A stretch of 64,000 nucleotides of DNA from an uncultured Pirellulaceae bacterium (lineage in GTDB: Bacteria > Planctomycetota > Planctomycetia > Pirellulales > Pirellulaceae). The notes under the pieces are model-generated. The model had not been told where the DNA came from. It did not search any database and was given only the letters and a program-made list of their open reading frames with translations. The position numbers and the translations under genes are program-made. Positions 39,951 through 49,107 of this stretch are shown in pieces. The stretch lies in assembly GCA_937944405.1 (NCBI GenBank), contig CALDYR010000041.1:1-64000 (forward strand), read 5' to 3'. Position 1 is the first letter of the stretch, and each line of letters starts with the position of its first letter.

Positions 39951-40468
39951 CGATGACCGTTTTGACAAACCATTTCGATCATACAAAAAGACCGGCCGTT
40001 AAGAGTCTGAGTCATTTCATAAGAGCGCTGGGACAACGTTTACATGATTGAGTTCAACGGGGCGTATGGCGGCTGTTTTGAAGATGATGGAAGGCTTCGT
40101 CTCGGGGTTTGCGACAGCATCAACCTCCAAACGGCCTAGGAGCATATTCGTTACAAGAATTGCAACCACATCATCTTTAGTTATCGTCCCGACCGCTGCG
40201 ACCAACACACAACGGCTTTACAGACGCCTCGCCTCAGCATAACCGTCACAGTTCCCGGTCCATTGATATGGAAAGAAGTATTCCAACCTTGTACAGCAGA
40301 ACCGCACTCCAAATTTCCAACATTTGGAGTGCGATGATTCCTTACCGCGCGGCCATTTTTTTAAAAAAAGCGTTTCCTGAATGCGGCCACCTTCCCCCCA
40401 AAAAACATCATGGCGGCAGAAGCAGTGCCAAGCCCCCAGCCTCACCAAAGCCACCAGCGTTACCAAAG

Positions 40469-41488
40469 TCACCAGCGTTTCTTAACGGCTGGCTGTTGCT
40501 GGGAGAGGCAGTGAAACGCCCCCAACCCCACCGTCAAATTTTTCGAAGGCAGCGGAACGATGGTCCGGTCAGGAAAACACGATGACAGCACCTTGACGGC
40601 GTTCGCATCAGGTTCGGATTGATCAAATTGCGGCACTATCACCGCACCGTTTACAATCAGAAAATTGCAGTAGCTGGCCGGAATAATTAAATCGCAATAC
40701 TGAATCGGGTCAGGGATTGGCAGCGGCACAAATCGGAAATCGGAATTTACCGCCGCCATTTCGGTTTTCAGTACGTCGATGTTTTGTGCTATCGCGGTTC
40801 GCCTTGGATCGTGCGGGTCGACTGTCCAAGCATGAACAACGGTCGTGTCATCGGTAAACCGCGCCAGTTGATCGATGTGCCCGTCAGTGTCGTCGCCCTC
40901 GATAGCATCCCCGGGCAACCAGATGATATCCTCAGCGCCAAGACTTCGACGAAAAATCGCTTCAGCGTCTTGCTCGGTGACGTTAGGGTTTCGGTTTTTA
41001 GCCAACGCGCAAGAGCGCGTCGTGATTAAGGTGCCTCGGCCATTGATCTCCAGCGCTCCGCCTTCTAAACAGAAATCAATTTTTTCGTTTTCAATTTGTA
41101 AACAATTGGCGACCTTTTCAGCAACTTTTTGGTCTAAATCGAACGGCGGGTACTTCCCCCCCCAAGCGTTATAAAACCAGTCGATCGACTTGAGTATGCC
41201 ATCGCTTGTTTTGACAAAAGTAGGTGCGTAATCGCGCGCCCAAGCATCGTTGGTTGCGATAGGAACCAGATGAATGTTAGGGGATTTAAACTTTAATTCA
41301 TCCGGTTGAATCTTGCCAATCAATACGTTCACCGGTTCGAAGCGCGCGACGGTTTCTACGAACTGCAGGAATTCGCCTTGGGCAAGCTCTAAATTTTGGG
41401 GCCATGTATCAGCGTTATGAGGCCAACTGAGCCACGTCGCGGCGTGGGGCGCCCACTCGGCGGGCATCTGGAATTGCAGCTCGTTCAT
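40469..41488 (-). CDS. aguA: Agmatine deiminase
   Basis: 339 aa; MPAEWAPHAATWLSWPHNADTWP, NDAWARDYAP, NAWGGKYPPFDLD, LEGGALEINGRGTLITTRSC, GDDTDGHIDQLARF. Confidence 0.92.
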   Translation of the reverse strand: MNELQFQMPAEWAPHAATWLSWPHNADTWPQNLELAQGEFLQFVETVARFEPVNVLIGKIQPDELKFKSPNIHLVPIATNDAWARDYAPTFVKTSDGILKSIDWFYNAWGGKYPPFDLDQKVAEKVANCLQIENEKIDFCLEGGALEINGRGTLITTRSCALAKNRNPNVTEQDAEAIFRRSLGAEDIIWLPGDAIEGDDTDGHIDQLARFTDDTTVVHAWTVDPHDPRRTAIAQNIDVLKTEMAAVNSDFRFVPLPIPDPIQYCDLIIPASYCNFLIVNGAVIVPQFDQSEPDANAVKVLSSCFPDRTIVPLPSKNLTVGLGAFHCLSQQQPAVKKRW

Positions 41489-42357
41489 CAGTCAATAAAT
41501 CGTTTGGTAAGGTCGCTGTAAGCATCAATCCTGCGGTCCCTCAAAAAAGGCCAGTGCGTCCGCGCTGTTTCGATCAAGCTCATATCGCAATCCGCGACCA
41601 CCGTTTGGGCTTCTTGATCGCTTCCAACAGCCAGCAGTTCTCCGTAGGGGTCGGCAATAAATGACGATCCCCAGAATTCGATATTGTCTTCCACGCCGAT
41701 TCGGTTGGGCGCGATGACGAAAATACCATTTGCGATAGCGTGAGACCGCATCATCGTTTGCCAAGCATTTCGCTGAGCTTCGCCGTACTGCGCTTTTTCG
41801 GGGGCCTGCCAGCCGATCGCGGTAGGGTACACCAGAAAATCAGCCCCCGATAGCGCCGTCAATCGAGCCGCTTCGGGAAACCATTGATCCCAGCAAATAC
41901 AAACGCCGACTTTGCCGACCGACGTTTGGAAGCTTTGAAACCCTAAGTCGCCGGGCGTGAAATAAAATTTTTCATAAAAGAATGGGTCGTCGGGAATGTG
42001 CATCTTTCGGTAGGTCCCCACGACTTCGCCATCGGTCTCAATGACGACGGCGGTGTTATGAAACAACCCCGCCGACCGGCGTTCGAAAATGCCAGCCACA
42101 ACGACCACTTGTGCGTCCCGTGCCGCCTGACGGACGCGCGATAGCGTAGGGCCGTTAAGCGGTTCGGCAATCTGGAATTGGTCATGATCTTCGGACTGAC
42201 AAAAGTAAAGACTGTTGAACAGTTCCTGCAAGCAGACTAATTTAACGCCTGTTTGGGCCGCCAAATCAATCGCCGCACAAGCCTGTTCGACGTTGGTTAG
42301 AACATCAGGGCCGCACGCCATTTGAACCGCGGCGACTTTCGTATTGTGTGACATCAA
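41488..42357 (-). CDS. aguB: N-carbamoylputrescine amidase
   Basis: 289 aa nitrilase superfamily; LVCLQELFNSLYFCQ, YRKMHIPDDPFFYEKFYFTPGD, VGVCICWDQWFPEAARL. One-base stop/start overlap with aguA (TGATG). Confidence 0.93.
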   Translation of the reverse strand: MMSHNTKVAAVQMACGPDVLTNVEQACAAIDLAAQTGVKLVCLQELFNSLYFCQSEDHDQFQIAEPLNGPTLSRVRQAARDAQVVVVAGIFERRSAGLFHNTAVVIETDGEVVGTYRKMHIPDDPFFYEKFYFTPGDLGFQSFQTSVGKVGVCICWDQWFPEAARLTALSGADFLVYPTAIGWQAPEKAQYGEAQRNAWQTMMRSHAIANGIFVIAPNRIGVEDNIEFWGSSFIADPYGELLAVGSDQEAQTVVADCDMSLIETARTHWPFLRDRRIDAYSDLTKRFID

Positions 42358-42540
42358 AGCAGCCCACTAAGGACGATGATAAACGGGAACGAGCCAACTG
42401 TGGTATGGCCCGGACCGTGCGAAATGTGATTCCTAATTTTTGCACGTTCCCAAAACCGTACCGCGATCAAGCATTGAGAACACAAAAATTTTAGACAGTT
42501 TACTTGAACAACGACAAATCAAGAAAGGCGGCAGCAAAAA

Positions 42541-43263
42541 ATGTTCCAACATCCGCCAGTTGGGTTGTTTATCGCGGGCACCAACACCGATGCGGGCAAG
42601 ACCTACGTCAGCGCCTTGATTGCCAAACAGCTCCACCGATCAGGACTCCGCGTTGGCGTTTACAAACCGGTTGCCAGCGGATGCGTGGTTCAGGACAACA
42701 CTTTGATATCGTCTGACGCAGTGTATTTGTGGGAAGCAGCGGGCAAACCGCTGAACTTGGAGGCGGTGTGCCCACAACGTTTCGCCGCGCCAATAACTCC
42801 CCACTTATCCGCACTCCAAGAAGGCAAAACATTGGACCGGGAAACCATCACCACTGGACTTTCAGTTTGGAAGGATCACTGTGATATCGTGATCGTCGAA
42901 GGGGCCGGTGGATTGATGACCCCGCTTAACGAGAAAGAGTACTTCGTCGATCTCGCAATAGAATTCGGATACCCGGTGATCATCGTCACCCCCAACATCA
43001 TCGGTGCGATCAATCAGACCTTGCAAACACTTATAACAGCCAACGGTGCAGGTGGTGGTCTGCATGTCGCGGGCATTGTGTTAAACGACCTCTCCGATCC
43101 GGCAACGAATCACGATCCCAGCGTTGCATCCAACCGGCAACAGATCATCGACCGCACACCGGTACCGATGCTGGCTCATGTGAAGCACCGCGCGGCGGAG
43201 TTTACCGAAGCAGTTGACTGGTTGGAAATCGCAAAAAACGGCAGCCCGGCGACCGGCGGTTAA
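42541..43263 (+). CDS. bioD: Dethiobiotin synthetase
   Basis: 240 aa; GLFIAGTNTDAGKTYVSALIAKQL, VGVYKPVASGC, IVEGAGGLMTPL. Confidence 0.9.
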   Translation: MFQHPPVGLFIAGTNTDAGKTYVSALIAKQLHRSGLRVGVYKPVASGCVVQDNTLISSDAVYLWEAAGKPLNLEAVCPQRFAAPITPHLSALQEGKTLDRETITTGLSVWKDHCDIVIVEGAGGLMTPLNEKEYFVDLAIEFGYPVIIVTPNIIGAINQTLQTLITANGAGGGLHVAGIVLNDLSDPATNHDPSVASNRQQIIDRTPVPMLAHVKHRAAEFTEAVDWLEIAKNGSPATGG

Positions 43264-43282
43264 CCCCCGCCTCTTCCCAGAC

Positions 43283-43392
43283 TTATAGTGGCAAGCTTCG
43301 AAATCGTCGTGAGATTGGCCAGAATTTCCGATGCCTGTGTTCAAGGGAATTCGGGCGAATTTCATTACATTCAAAGGGAAAAGGCAATTTTT
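43283..43392 (+). repeat. Dispersed palindromic intergenic repeat, copy C
   Basis: TTATAGTGGCAAGCTTCGAAATCGTCGTGAGATTGGCCAGAATTTCCGATGCCTGTGTTCAAGGGAATTCGGGCGAATTTCATTACATTC...GGAAAAGGCAA. Confidence 0.7.
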
Positions 43393-43504
43393 GTGCGCAC
43401 CCGGTGCCACAAAGTTTCGGGAAGCCCCGGAAGCCCCAAAACCCAATGCCACCCAAAGTCGCCCGCTATGGTCGCCCGTCTTAAGCAATACGAAATCCCA
43501 ATCC

Positions 43505-45817
43505 TCAATAATCCTTGCGGCAAAAGTAAACGCACGACAGCCCGATCATCACCGCCATAAACACCAGCCCACTGGTCAGCGGGGCCCATGGGTTACGGTA
43601 TCTTGGTTTCAATCGCAGGTCGACTTCGTTGGCCGAGGACGGATCCTCCCCGTTAGCCAACCACGCCACCACTTTGTAAAATTCTCCTGGTTTGGGCCAG
43701 ACGGAGTACAACGGTTGAATCAGCCAATAGTAGAACTGTTCAACTCTTCCGTCTTCGGGCCGCGCGTACTCTAGCGCTTCAAAGTTTTCCTGGGCGTAGC
43801 GTGTCACCCAATTGCCTCGGTTGGCCACCAAAATTTCTTGATCACCAGCGATACCGATCCCCGAAATACTGCCCTGCCCTACAAAATCAGCCAGCTTCAT
43901 TTCAGCCGGTGATTGGGTATCTAATGCCCAAACTTTCCCATTGCGGTACAGCACGAAAAACCAACGGCCATCGCCGCTGGCCACGACCTGTTCGACGGCG
44001 TGATGAACTTCGGGGCGATACCCGAATAATTCTTCCAGCGTTTTCGCATTAAGCGTGATGATCTGGCCGTTCCCCAGTGCCAGCATAACCGTATCATCAG
44101 CGAAGGCTAACAGTGCGCTCATTGAGTCTGGTGCGTCGGTCTCAATTTCGATCGAACGGTCGTATCGGTATCGGCCATCTTTGTTGGCGCGAAACACAGA
44201 AAGGATTCGATTACCATAAACGGCGATTTCGTTTGTATTTTGGTTGATCGCACAGACCCCACGGGCGGCAACGGGCACGAATTTGTCAGGCCCCAATTCA
44301 ACAAAACGTTGATTGCCTCTCGGCGCAGCTGGCGTTTTTTCAGTGTTCTGTTGGCGCCCAAATCGAAAGAATTTTCCTTCCCCCGTCACAGCGATTAACC
44401 CCTCGGCACCTTGCAGGAAATCGACCGTACCGCGTGGAAAATTGCCTTCCTTCGTTAGTGGCCCGCCCCCCGGTGAAGACACCAACAATTCTTGTTGACC
44501 AAAGGAAAGCATATTGGTCATCGACGTTTGCCCCGCCACCAACCGCCCGTCGGCAGGGTTGACTAAGGGGCCAAAAGGAAGCGGGAACTCTTCCAGTCCT
44601 CCCAACCAAGACGCAGCGGACATCGGCCGCTGGTCCTGTTGTTGTTCATGAGGATAGGGAGAAGACCATCGCCGACTGCGCCCGTCCCAGTAAGTTAACT
44701 GCGACATCCGATCCAGTACGGCGATCGTTTTACCCGATTTCGCCAATTTCACGATCCGTGTGTTCTGTAATCGAGTATCTAAAAAACCATAGGTTGTCCC
44801 GACCAAAAAACAGGCTCCCCAGAACAGCAACGTCACCATGATTGCCAAAATCGTGCTGCGATAAACCAACCCCACCAAAGCCGACACCGAAAAGTAGATT
44901 CCGAAAACGACAATGTACAGCACGATGCTGAACAGGATTGCATTCTCCCAAACCCCCAACGCCAATCCCAACCACAACCAAACGCCAGTGAACAAGTACG
45001 TCGCACAAATCGAAATAAACACGCAACCACCAAGAAACTTTGCCAAAAACAGTCCCCAACGCGAAACGGGTTTACTTAACAACAAATTTAGTGCCCCCGG
45101 TTCAAAGGTTTCCGGAATCACGCTGGCGGTAACAACGATCGCCACAGCCAGCCCAATGGACAACACGAACTTATCCAAGACACCGGGAATATATGCCGCG
45201 ATCCCCGATGCGAATTGGGATTTACTGGCGGCAAAACTATCAAGAAACTCTAAACCCCATGGCCCGTAATAAGCCGTCATGGATGTCGTATCGCCACGAT
45301 CAATAAAGGGTTCAAATAATTTAGCGATGACGATGCGGTTGAAGCGCCGCTGAGCATCCCTATTGCGGCTGGTTACATTTTTGTCGGGTTGCGGTTTTTC
45401 ATTCAATTTCAAAACGCTAAGATCGACACCGGCGAAGAAATCAGGCTGCGCGATGATGTTATTAAGCTCGCCGATCAGTTCGCGGAACACCTCTAAACTG
45501 CGCTTCGTTGGGTTGTTACGTTTACCACCGGACGGATCAAAGGATGCCAGATCTTCACGAAGTCCTTGCGGAAGCTCCTCCCTGACCCGAACCATCAACG
45601 ACTCCTGCCCGTCGTTGCCGTCGAACAAACGCTGGTTGATTGAACCAAATTGTTGAATGTAGTTGGACGGAATTAGTTTCCAGTCCACCGATTCGCGATA
45701 ATGCAACGGCGCCACGGCCATCAACAGCAGCGTAATCAACCCCAACAACACATACAGCACCTTAGACGCCCAAGCGGCGCGAAAGGAGTCTTTGATAATG
45801 GCAAAATACGGCCGCAT
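43505..45817 (-). CDS. ABC-2-type transporter permease with propeller-like insertion
   Basis: 770 aa; N-terminal and central TMs (KVLYVLLGLITLLLMAV, EPGALNLLLSKPVSRWGLFLAKFLGG), ~330 aa repeat-like soluble region, and a final C-terminal TM. Confidence 0.8.
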   Translation of the reverse strand: MRPYFAIIKDSFRAAWASKVLYVLLGLITLLLMAVAPLHYRESVDWKLIPSNYIQQFGSINQRLFDGNDGQESLMVRVREELPQGLREDLASFDPSGGKRNNPTKRSLEVFRELIGELNNIIAQPDFFAGVDLSVLKLNEKPQPDKNVTSRNRDAQRRFNRIVIAKLFEPFIDRGDTTSMTAYYGPWGLEFLDSFAASKSQFASGIAAYIPGVLDKFVLSIGLAVAIVVTASVIPETFEPGALNLLLSKPVSRWGLFLAKFLGGCVFISICATYLFTGVWLWLGLALGVWENAILFSIVLYIVVFGIYFSVSALVGLVYRSTILAIMVTLLFWGACFLVGTTYGFLDTRLQNTRIVKLAKSGKTIAVLDRMSQLTYWDGRSRRWSSPYPHEQQQDQRPMSAASWLGGLEEFPLPFGPLVNPADGRLVAGQTSMTNMLSFGQQELLVSSPGGGPLTKEGNFPRGTVDFLQGAEGLIAVTGEGKFFRFGRQQNTEKTPAAPRGNQRFVELGPDKFVPVAARGVCAINQNTNEIAVYGNRILSVFRANKDGRYRYDRSIEIETDAPDSMSALLAFADDTVMLALGNGQIITLNAKTLEELFGYRPEVHHAVEQVVASGDGRWFFVLYRNGKVWALDTQSPAEMKLADFVGQGSISGIGIAGDQEILVANRGNWVTRYAQENFEALEYARPEDGRVEQFYYWLIQPLYSVWPKPGEFYKVVAWLANGEDPSSANEVDLRLKPRYRNPWAPLTSGLVFMAVMIGLSCVYFCRKDY

Positions 45818-45820
45818 ACT

Positions 45821-46963
45821 CTACTCCCCGATCAATTTTAAGAAGACGTCTTCGAGGTTCAGTTTCTGAGGAACCAACCGCACAACACTGATGTTCTTAC
45901 TGCGCAAGCGGTCGACGAATTGGTCGACTTGACTTTGGTTTGCAAATTCAATGCGACAGGTCTGGTTTTTGGGAGACGTTTGGCGGGTCACCTCCAAGGA
46001 GATACTCTTACCGGACTGTTCGCCGACACTGTTAGCGATTACGGGCAGATCATCGAGTTCACCGCTAAGTTCGATATCAGCGATAATGGAACTGCCTGCC
46101 CCCGCCACGGCATCACCGATCGTGGCAACATCGCCACAGAACCGCAGCACACCGCGGTCAAGAATCGCGACCGAATCGCAAATCATTTCGACCTCTTGGA
46201 GGAGATGGCTGTTGAGAAAAATCGTAACCCCTGATTCCCGTAATCGTGCGATGATCTCCCGCATCTCAGCGCGGGCGCGCGGGTCCAAACCATCGGTTGG
46301 TTCATCCAACATTAACAGTTCCGGATCATGCAGCAACGCTTGAGCCAAACCTAATCGTTGGAGCATGCCTTTAGAAAAATTTTTGACGGACTCTTTTTCC
46401 CGTCCCTTCAGTCCGACCAAGGACAACAGCGTGTCCTGTTTTTCACGGATCACGCCATTGGGCACGTTACTAAGATTGCCATACAGCTCCAACGCCGTCA
46501 GCGCCGTCAAATGAGGACTGATACGAAGATGTTCCGGCAGGTATCCCACGTGACTGCGTCCCGCGATGCTACCCGCGGGGTGCCCCATCAGCTTCGCCGC
46601 CCCAGATGTTTTGCTGATGATGCCCAAAAGGATTTTCACAAAGGTCGTCTTGCCGGCCCCATTGGGACCTAGCAATCCAAACACTTCGCCCCGTCGAACT
46701 TCAAAAGTCACGCCTTTGAGGGCTTCGAATTTTTCCCCGAACAACATCCCTGAACGATAAGTTTTACGAAGTAAGTGCGCCTCGATCGCCGAGCCCTTGG
46801 CGTCAACCGCCCCGACGGGCGCAGGTTTTGCTTCGGGAACGACATTCGGTTTGGCGGAGTTAGTTTTATCAATCAATTTTGAAACGGTGGCTGAGTTTTT
46901 GACGGGGCTGAGTTTTTTTAATCGCAGTCTGATCGGACGCACCTTCACCCACCCGGCAGTCAC
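45821..46963 (-). CDS. ABC transporter ATP-binding protein
   Basis: 380 aa; LGPNGAGKTTFVKILLG, NFSKGMLQRLGLAQALLHDPELLMLDEPTDGLDP. Confidence 0.93.
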   Translation of the reverse strand: MTAGWVKVRPIRLRLKKLSPVKNSATVSKLIDKTNSAKPNVVPEAKPAPVGAVDAKGSAIEAHLLRKTYRSGMLFGEKFEALKGVTFEVRRGEVFGLLGPNGAGKTTFVKILLGIISKTSGAAKLMGHPAGSIAGRSHVGYLPEHLRISPHLTALTALELYGNLSNVPNGVIREKQDTLLSLVGLKGREKESVKNFSKGMLQRLGLAQALLHDPELLMLDEPTDGLDPRARAEMREIIARLRESGVTIFLNSHLLQEVEMICDSVAILDRGVLRFCGDVATIGDAVAGAGSSIIADIELSGELDDLPVIANSVGEQSGKSISLEVTRQTSPKNQTCRIEFANQSQVDQFVDRLRSKNISVVRLVPQKLNLEDVFLKLIGE

Positions 46964-47015
46964 GAGAGCGCGTAGTTTCTGATTGCCGGTCGCAGCGCTG
47001 CAAAACCTCTAGGTA

Positions 47016-47151
47016 CCTAGCGCTTTGTCAAAGCTAAAAGTGGGGCTTGGCAACATGAGCCGTTTTGGCGATCGCCACGATTATTGCGTGTTCAACGGTG
47101 GCGATCGCCAAAACGGCTCATCCAAAAATTAAGCTTTGACAAAGGACTAGG
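47016..47151. mobile_element. MITE-like nested inverted-repeat element
   Basis: Outer arms CCTAGCGCTTTGTCAAAGCT / AGCTTTGACAAAGGACTAGG (18/20 complementary) and inner perfect 24-bp arms ATGAGCCGTTTTGGCGATCGCCAC / GTGGCGATCGCCAAAACGGCTCAT. Confidence 0.6.
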
Positions 47152-47274
47152 CCGGCCCAAGGGCACGTTATTTTCGCCTACTGAAACAATTTCGCCTACC
47201 CGTTGGCACCGCGACCGCAGTAAAGCAACACGATGACGTTGGTTCTTTTCGGGACGTTGTGGCATCCTGTACGC

Positions 47275-47370
47275 CTAAAGCTTGCCTTTTCTCCGGTAAA
47301 TTCTCCAAGAAATGTAATGGGAATTCGGGCCCGTCCCACGACGATAGTGAAGCTTGCCATTAAAATCCGA
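47275..47370 (-). repeat. Dispersed palindromic intergenic repeat, copy D (internally deleted)
   Basis: Reverse complement: TTTTAATGGCAAGCTTCACTATCGTCGTGGGACGGGCCCGAATTCCCATTACATTTC...CCGGAGAAAAGGCAAGCTTTAGG. Confidence 0.65.
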
Positions 47371-47466
47371 GAAGCGCCATGACGATTGGCACATTCTGGT
47401 TTTAATGACTATAAACAGGTTGACTAAGTTTCTGAATTCATAAACCGCTAATCCCCCGAGCCCTCT

Positions 47467-48624
47467 TTGTCTGTCCAACGCGCTATTCATTCGATCGTTT
47501 TTGAAACCTCTCCCTACGGCAGTGTGGACGCGATTGTCGAACACGACTCGCGCGCGGTTTATTTTTACCTTAACGAGAACCCAGCGTCGCGCGAACGGTC
47601 GGGGCGATTTGGGATGCGCGCCTGTTGGGTGCGGAACCTTGAAAAAGGGCCTCATGTCATCAACATCGACGAAATGCAAGCCGGTATCGCGACGATGCTG
47701 CCGCGTCACGATTGCATCGATCCCGAACTTCAACACCTGCCAACGGCTGACACGCTGAAAATCGTCTGGCTGGAAGAGGGCACCGGGGCGGCCCTGATTG
47801 AGCAATCTCAGGAGGATCAAACCGAAACCATCATCGCCGTCATACCGCCCTGGAGTGGGATCGACGGGTTTCATGGTTACGCATCCAACTGCGCAAACGA
47901 AACCGATGTTTGTTGGCCACTGCCGGACAATCCGCGGTTAATGAAACGGATCGAAAACGCACGGCAATTTTGGGATTCGTGGCAGGCGACTCCCACCGCC
48001 GCCCCGCAACCCCCGTGGGAAGCTCGTCTCCCGGCGATCATCGCCAGCCACGACCAACGTTTTTCTGCGACACCGGAACAAAGAATCGAAAGAGAAGTTC
48101 CCGGCCAACATTTTCCGATCCTGAAAATCTTGCAATACCAGACCCCAAAACACGACGTACTGATTACCGCAGGGCTATCGATCTTTCCGCAACCGGCGGT
48201 GGAAATGTTTGTTGAAAATCCGTCGGAACTCCGACGGATCGAAATCGCACTCTTGCTGCCACGCGCTCCGCGCCCCCAAAACGGGCCGGCTGAATCACTG
48301 CCGATTGAATCACTGCCGGCTGAAACCTTTAACCAGCTTGCGGGACTCGCGTTATATCCTTGGCAACACTTCACGTGGCTGGGGCCGGGACATAGCTGCG
48401 ACTTCCCGACCGCCGACGGCGAGGTTGGATTGCTGCTCAACGATTCTGATGGCAGCCAAATCGCGAACCTCTCTGCTCAGAAAATATCTGATTATCGAGA
48501 CGACGCTGTTGAGGTAATTTGGCTCAAGAGCATTTCAAAGGCCGACCACGACAAACTAAAATCTCAATCGTTGTCAGTGAGCGCTCTTGTTGCCAAAAAC
48601 ACAGATCGAGCGTCACCCGATTAG
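47467..48624 (+). CDS. Suppressor-of-fused (SUFU) domain protein
   Basis: 385 aa; HDVLITAGLSIFPQPAVEMFVENPSELRRIEIALLLP...LALYPWQHFTWLGPGHSCDFPT...VEVIWLKSISKADHDKLKSQS. Confidence 0.65.
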   Translation: MSVQRAIHSIVFETSPYGSVDAIVEHDSRAVYFYLNENPASRERSGRFGMRACWVRNLEKGPHVINIDEMQAGIATMLPRHDCIDPELQHLPTADTLKIVWLEEGTGAALIEQSQEDQTETIIAVIPPWSGIDGFHGYASNCANETDVCWPLPDNPRLMKRIENARQFWDSWQATPTAAPQPPWEARLPAIIASHDQRFSATPEQRIEREVPGQHFPILKILQYQTPKHDVLITAGLSIFPQPAVEMFVENPSELRRIEIALLLPRAPRPQNGPAESLPIESLPAETFNQLAGLALYPWQHFTWLGPGHSCDFPTADGEVGLLLNDSDGSQIANLSAQKISDYRDDAVEVIWLKSISKADHDKLKSQSLSVSALVAKNTDRASPD

Positions 48625-49107
48625 TCGCTGCTATATGCTTTACGCAGAAACCTGTTTAAAAACAGCCTGCCTTTCGTTGTGGTCCTTGGGCGCATTAGTT
48701 GGCCGCGAGATGTTTTGTGGCCGGTGGGTCAATCGCGGCGGGGGTGCTACCTAGATCGGCTAACGGATCCTTCGGCCTTCGAAATTTACCCCCGTTGGGG
48801 AAATGCTTGCCACGCCAACCACACTCCAACAAGAACCGAAAGTAGGCGGTTGACCCTTGCGGCGACTTTGGCTATCATCCGCTTATGATTCGGAAACCCA
48901 AATACGCGAGTCACCATCACAACCTTTGGTAAAAAGAGGTGGTTCGTTTTGCGATGAGACAATGTTGCAGTCAAGCAATTTTGCGATAAAGCACACAGAA
49001 CGTTGGCCACTTCGGTCAACGTTTTTTTCGTGCACCGACGCGACTGGTTAACGACGACCGAAAGCCTGATTTTCACGACCAAAAATCTTTCGAAAGTTTG
49101 ATGAACA

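Noticed and set aside
40304-40332. Inverted repeat GCACTCCAAAT/ATTTGGAGTGC downstream of aguA
   Set aside because: No U-tract on either strand; could be a weak terminator but unsupported.
40430-40490. CACCAAAG/CACCAGCG low-complexity tandem stretch at the aguA 3-prime end
   Set aside because: Short, imperfect, overlaps the coding end; likely simple-sequence drift.
47275-47874. 199-aa minus-strand ORF overlapping the SUFU gene and repeat copy D
   Set aside because: Antisense to a better-supported CDS and its C-terminus is simply the repeat.
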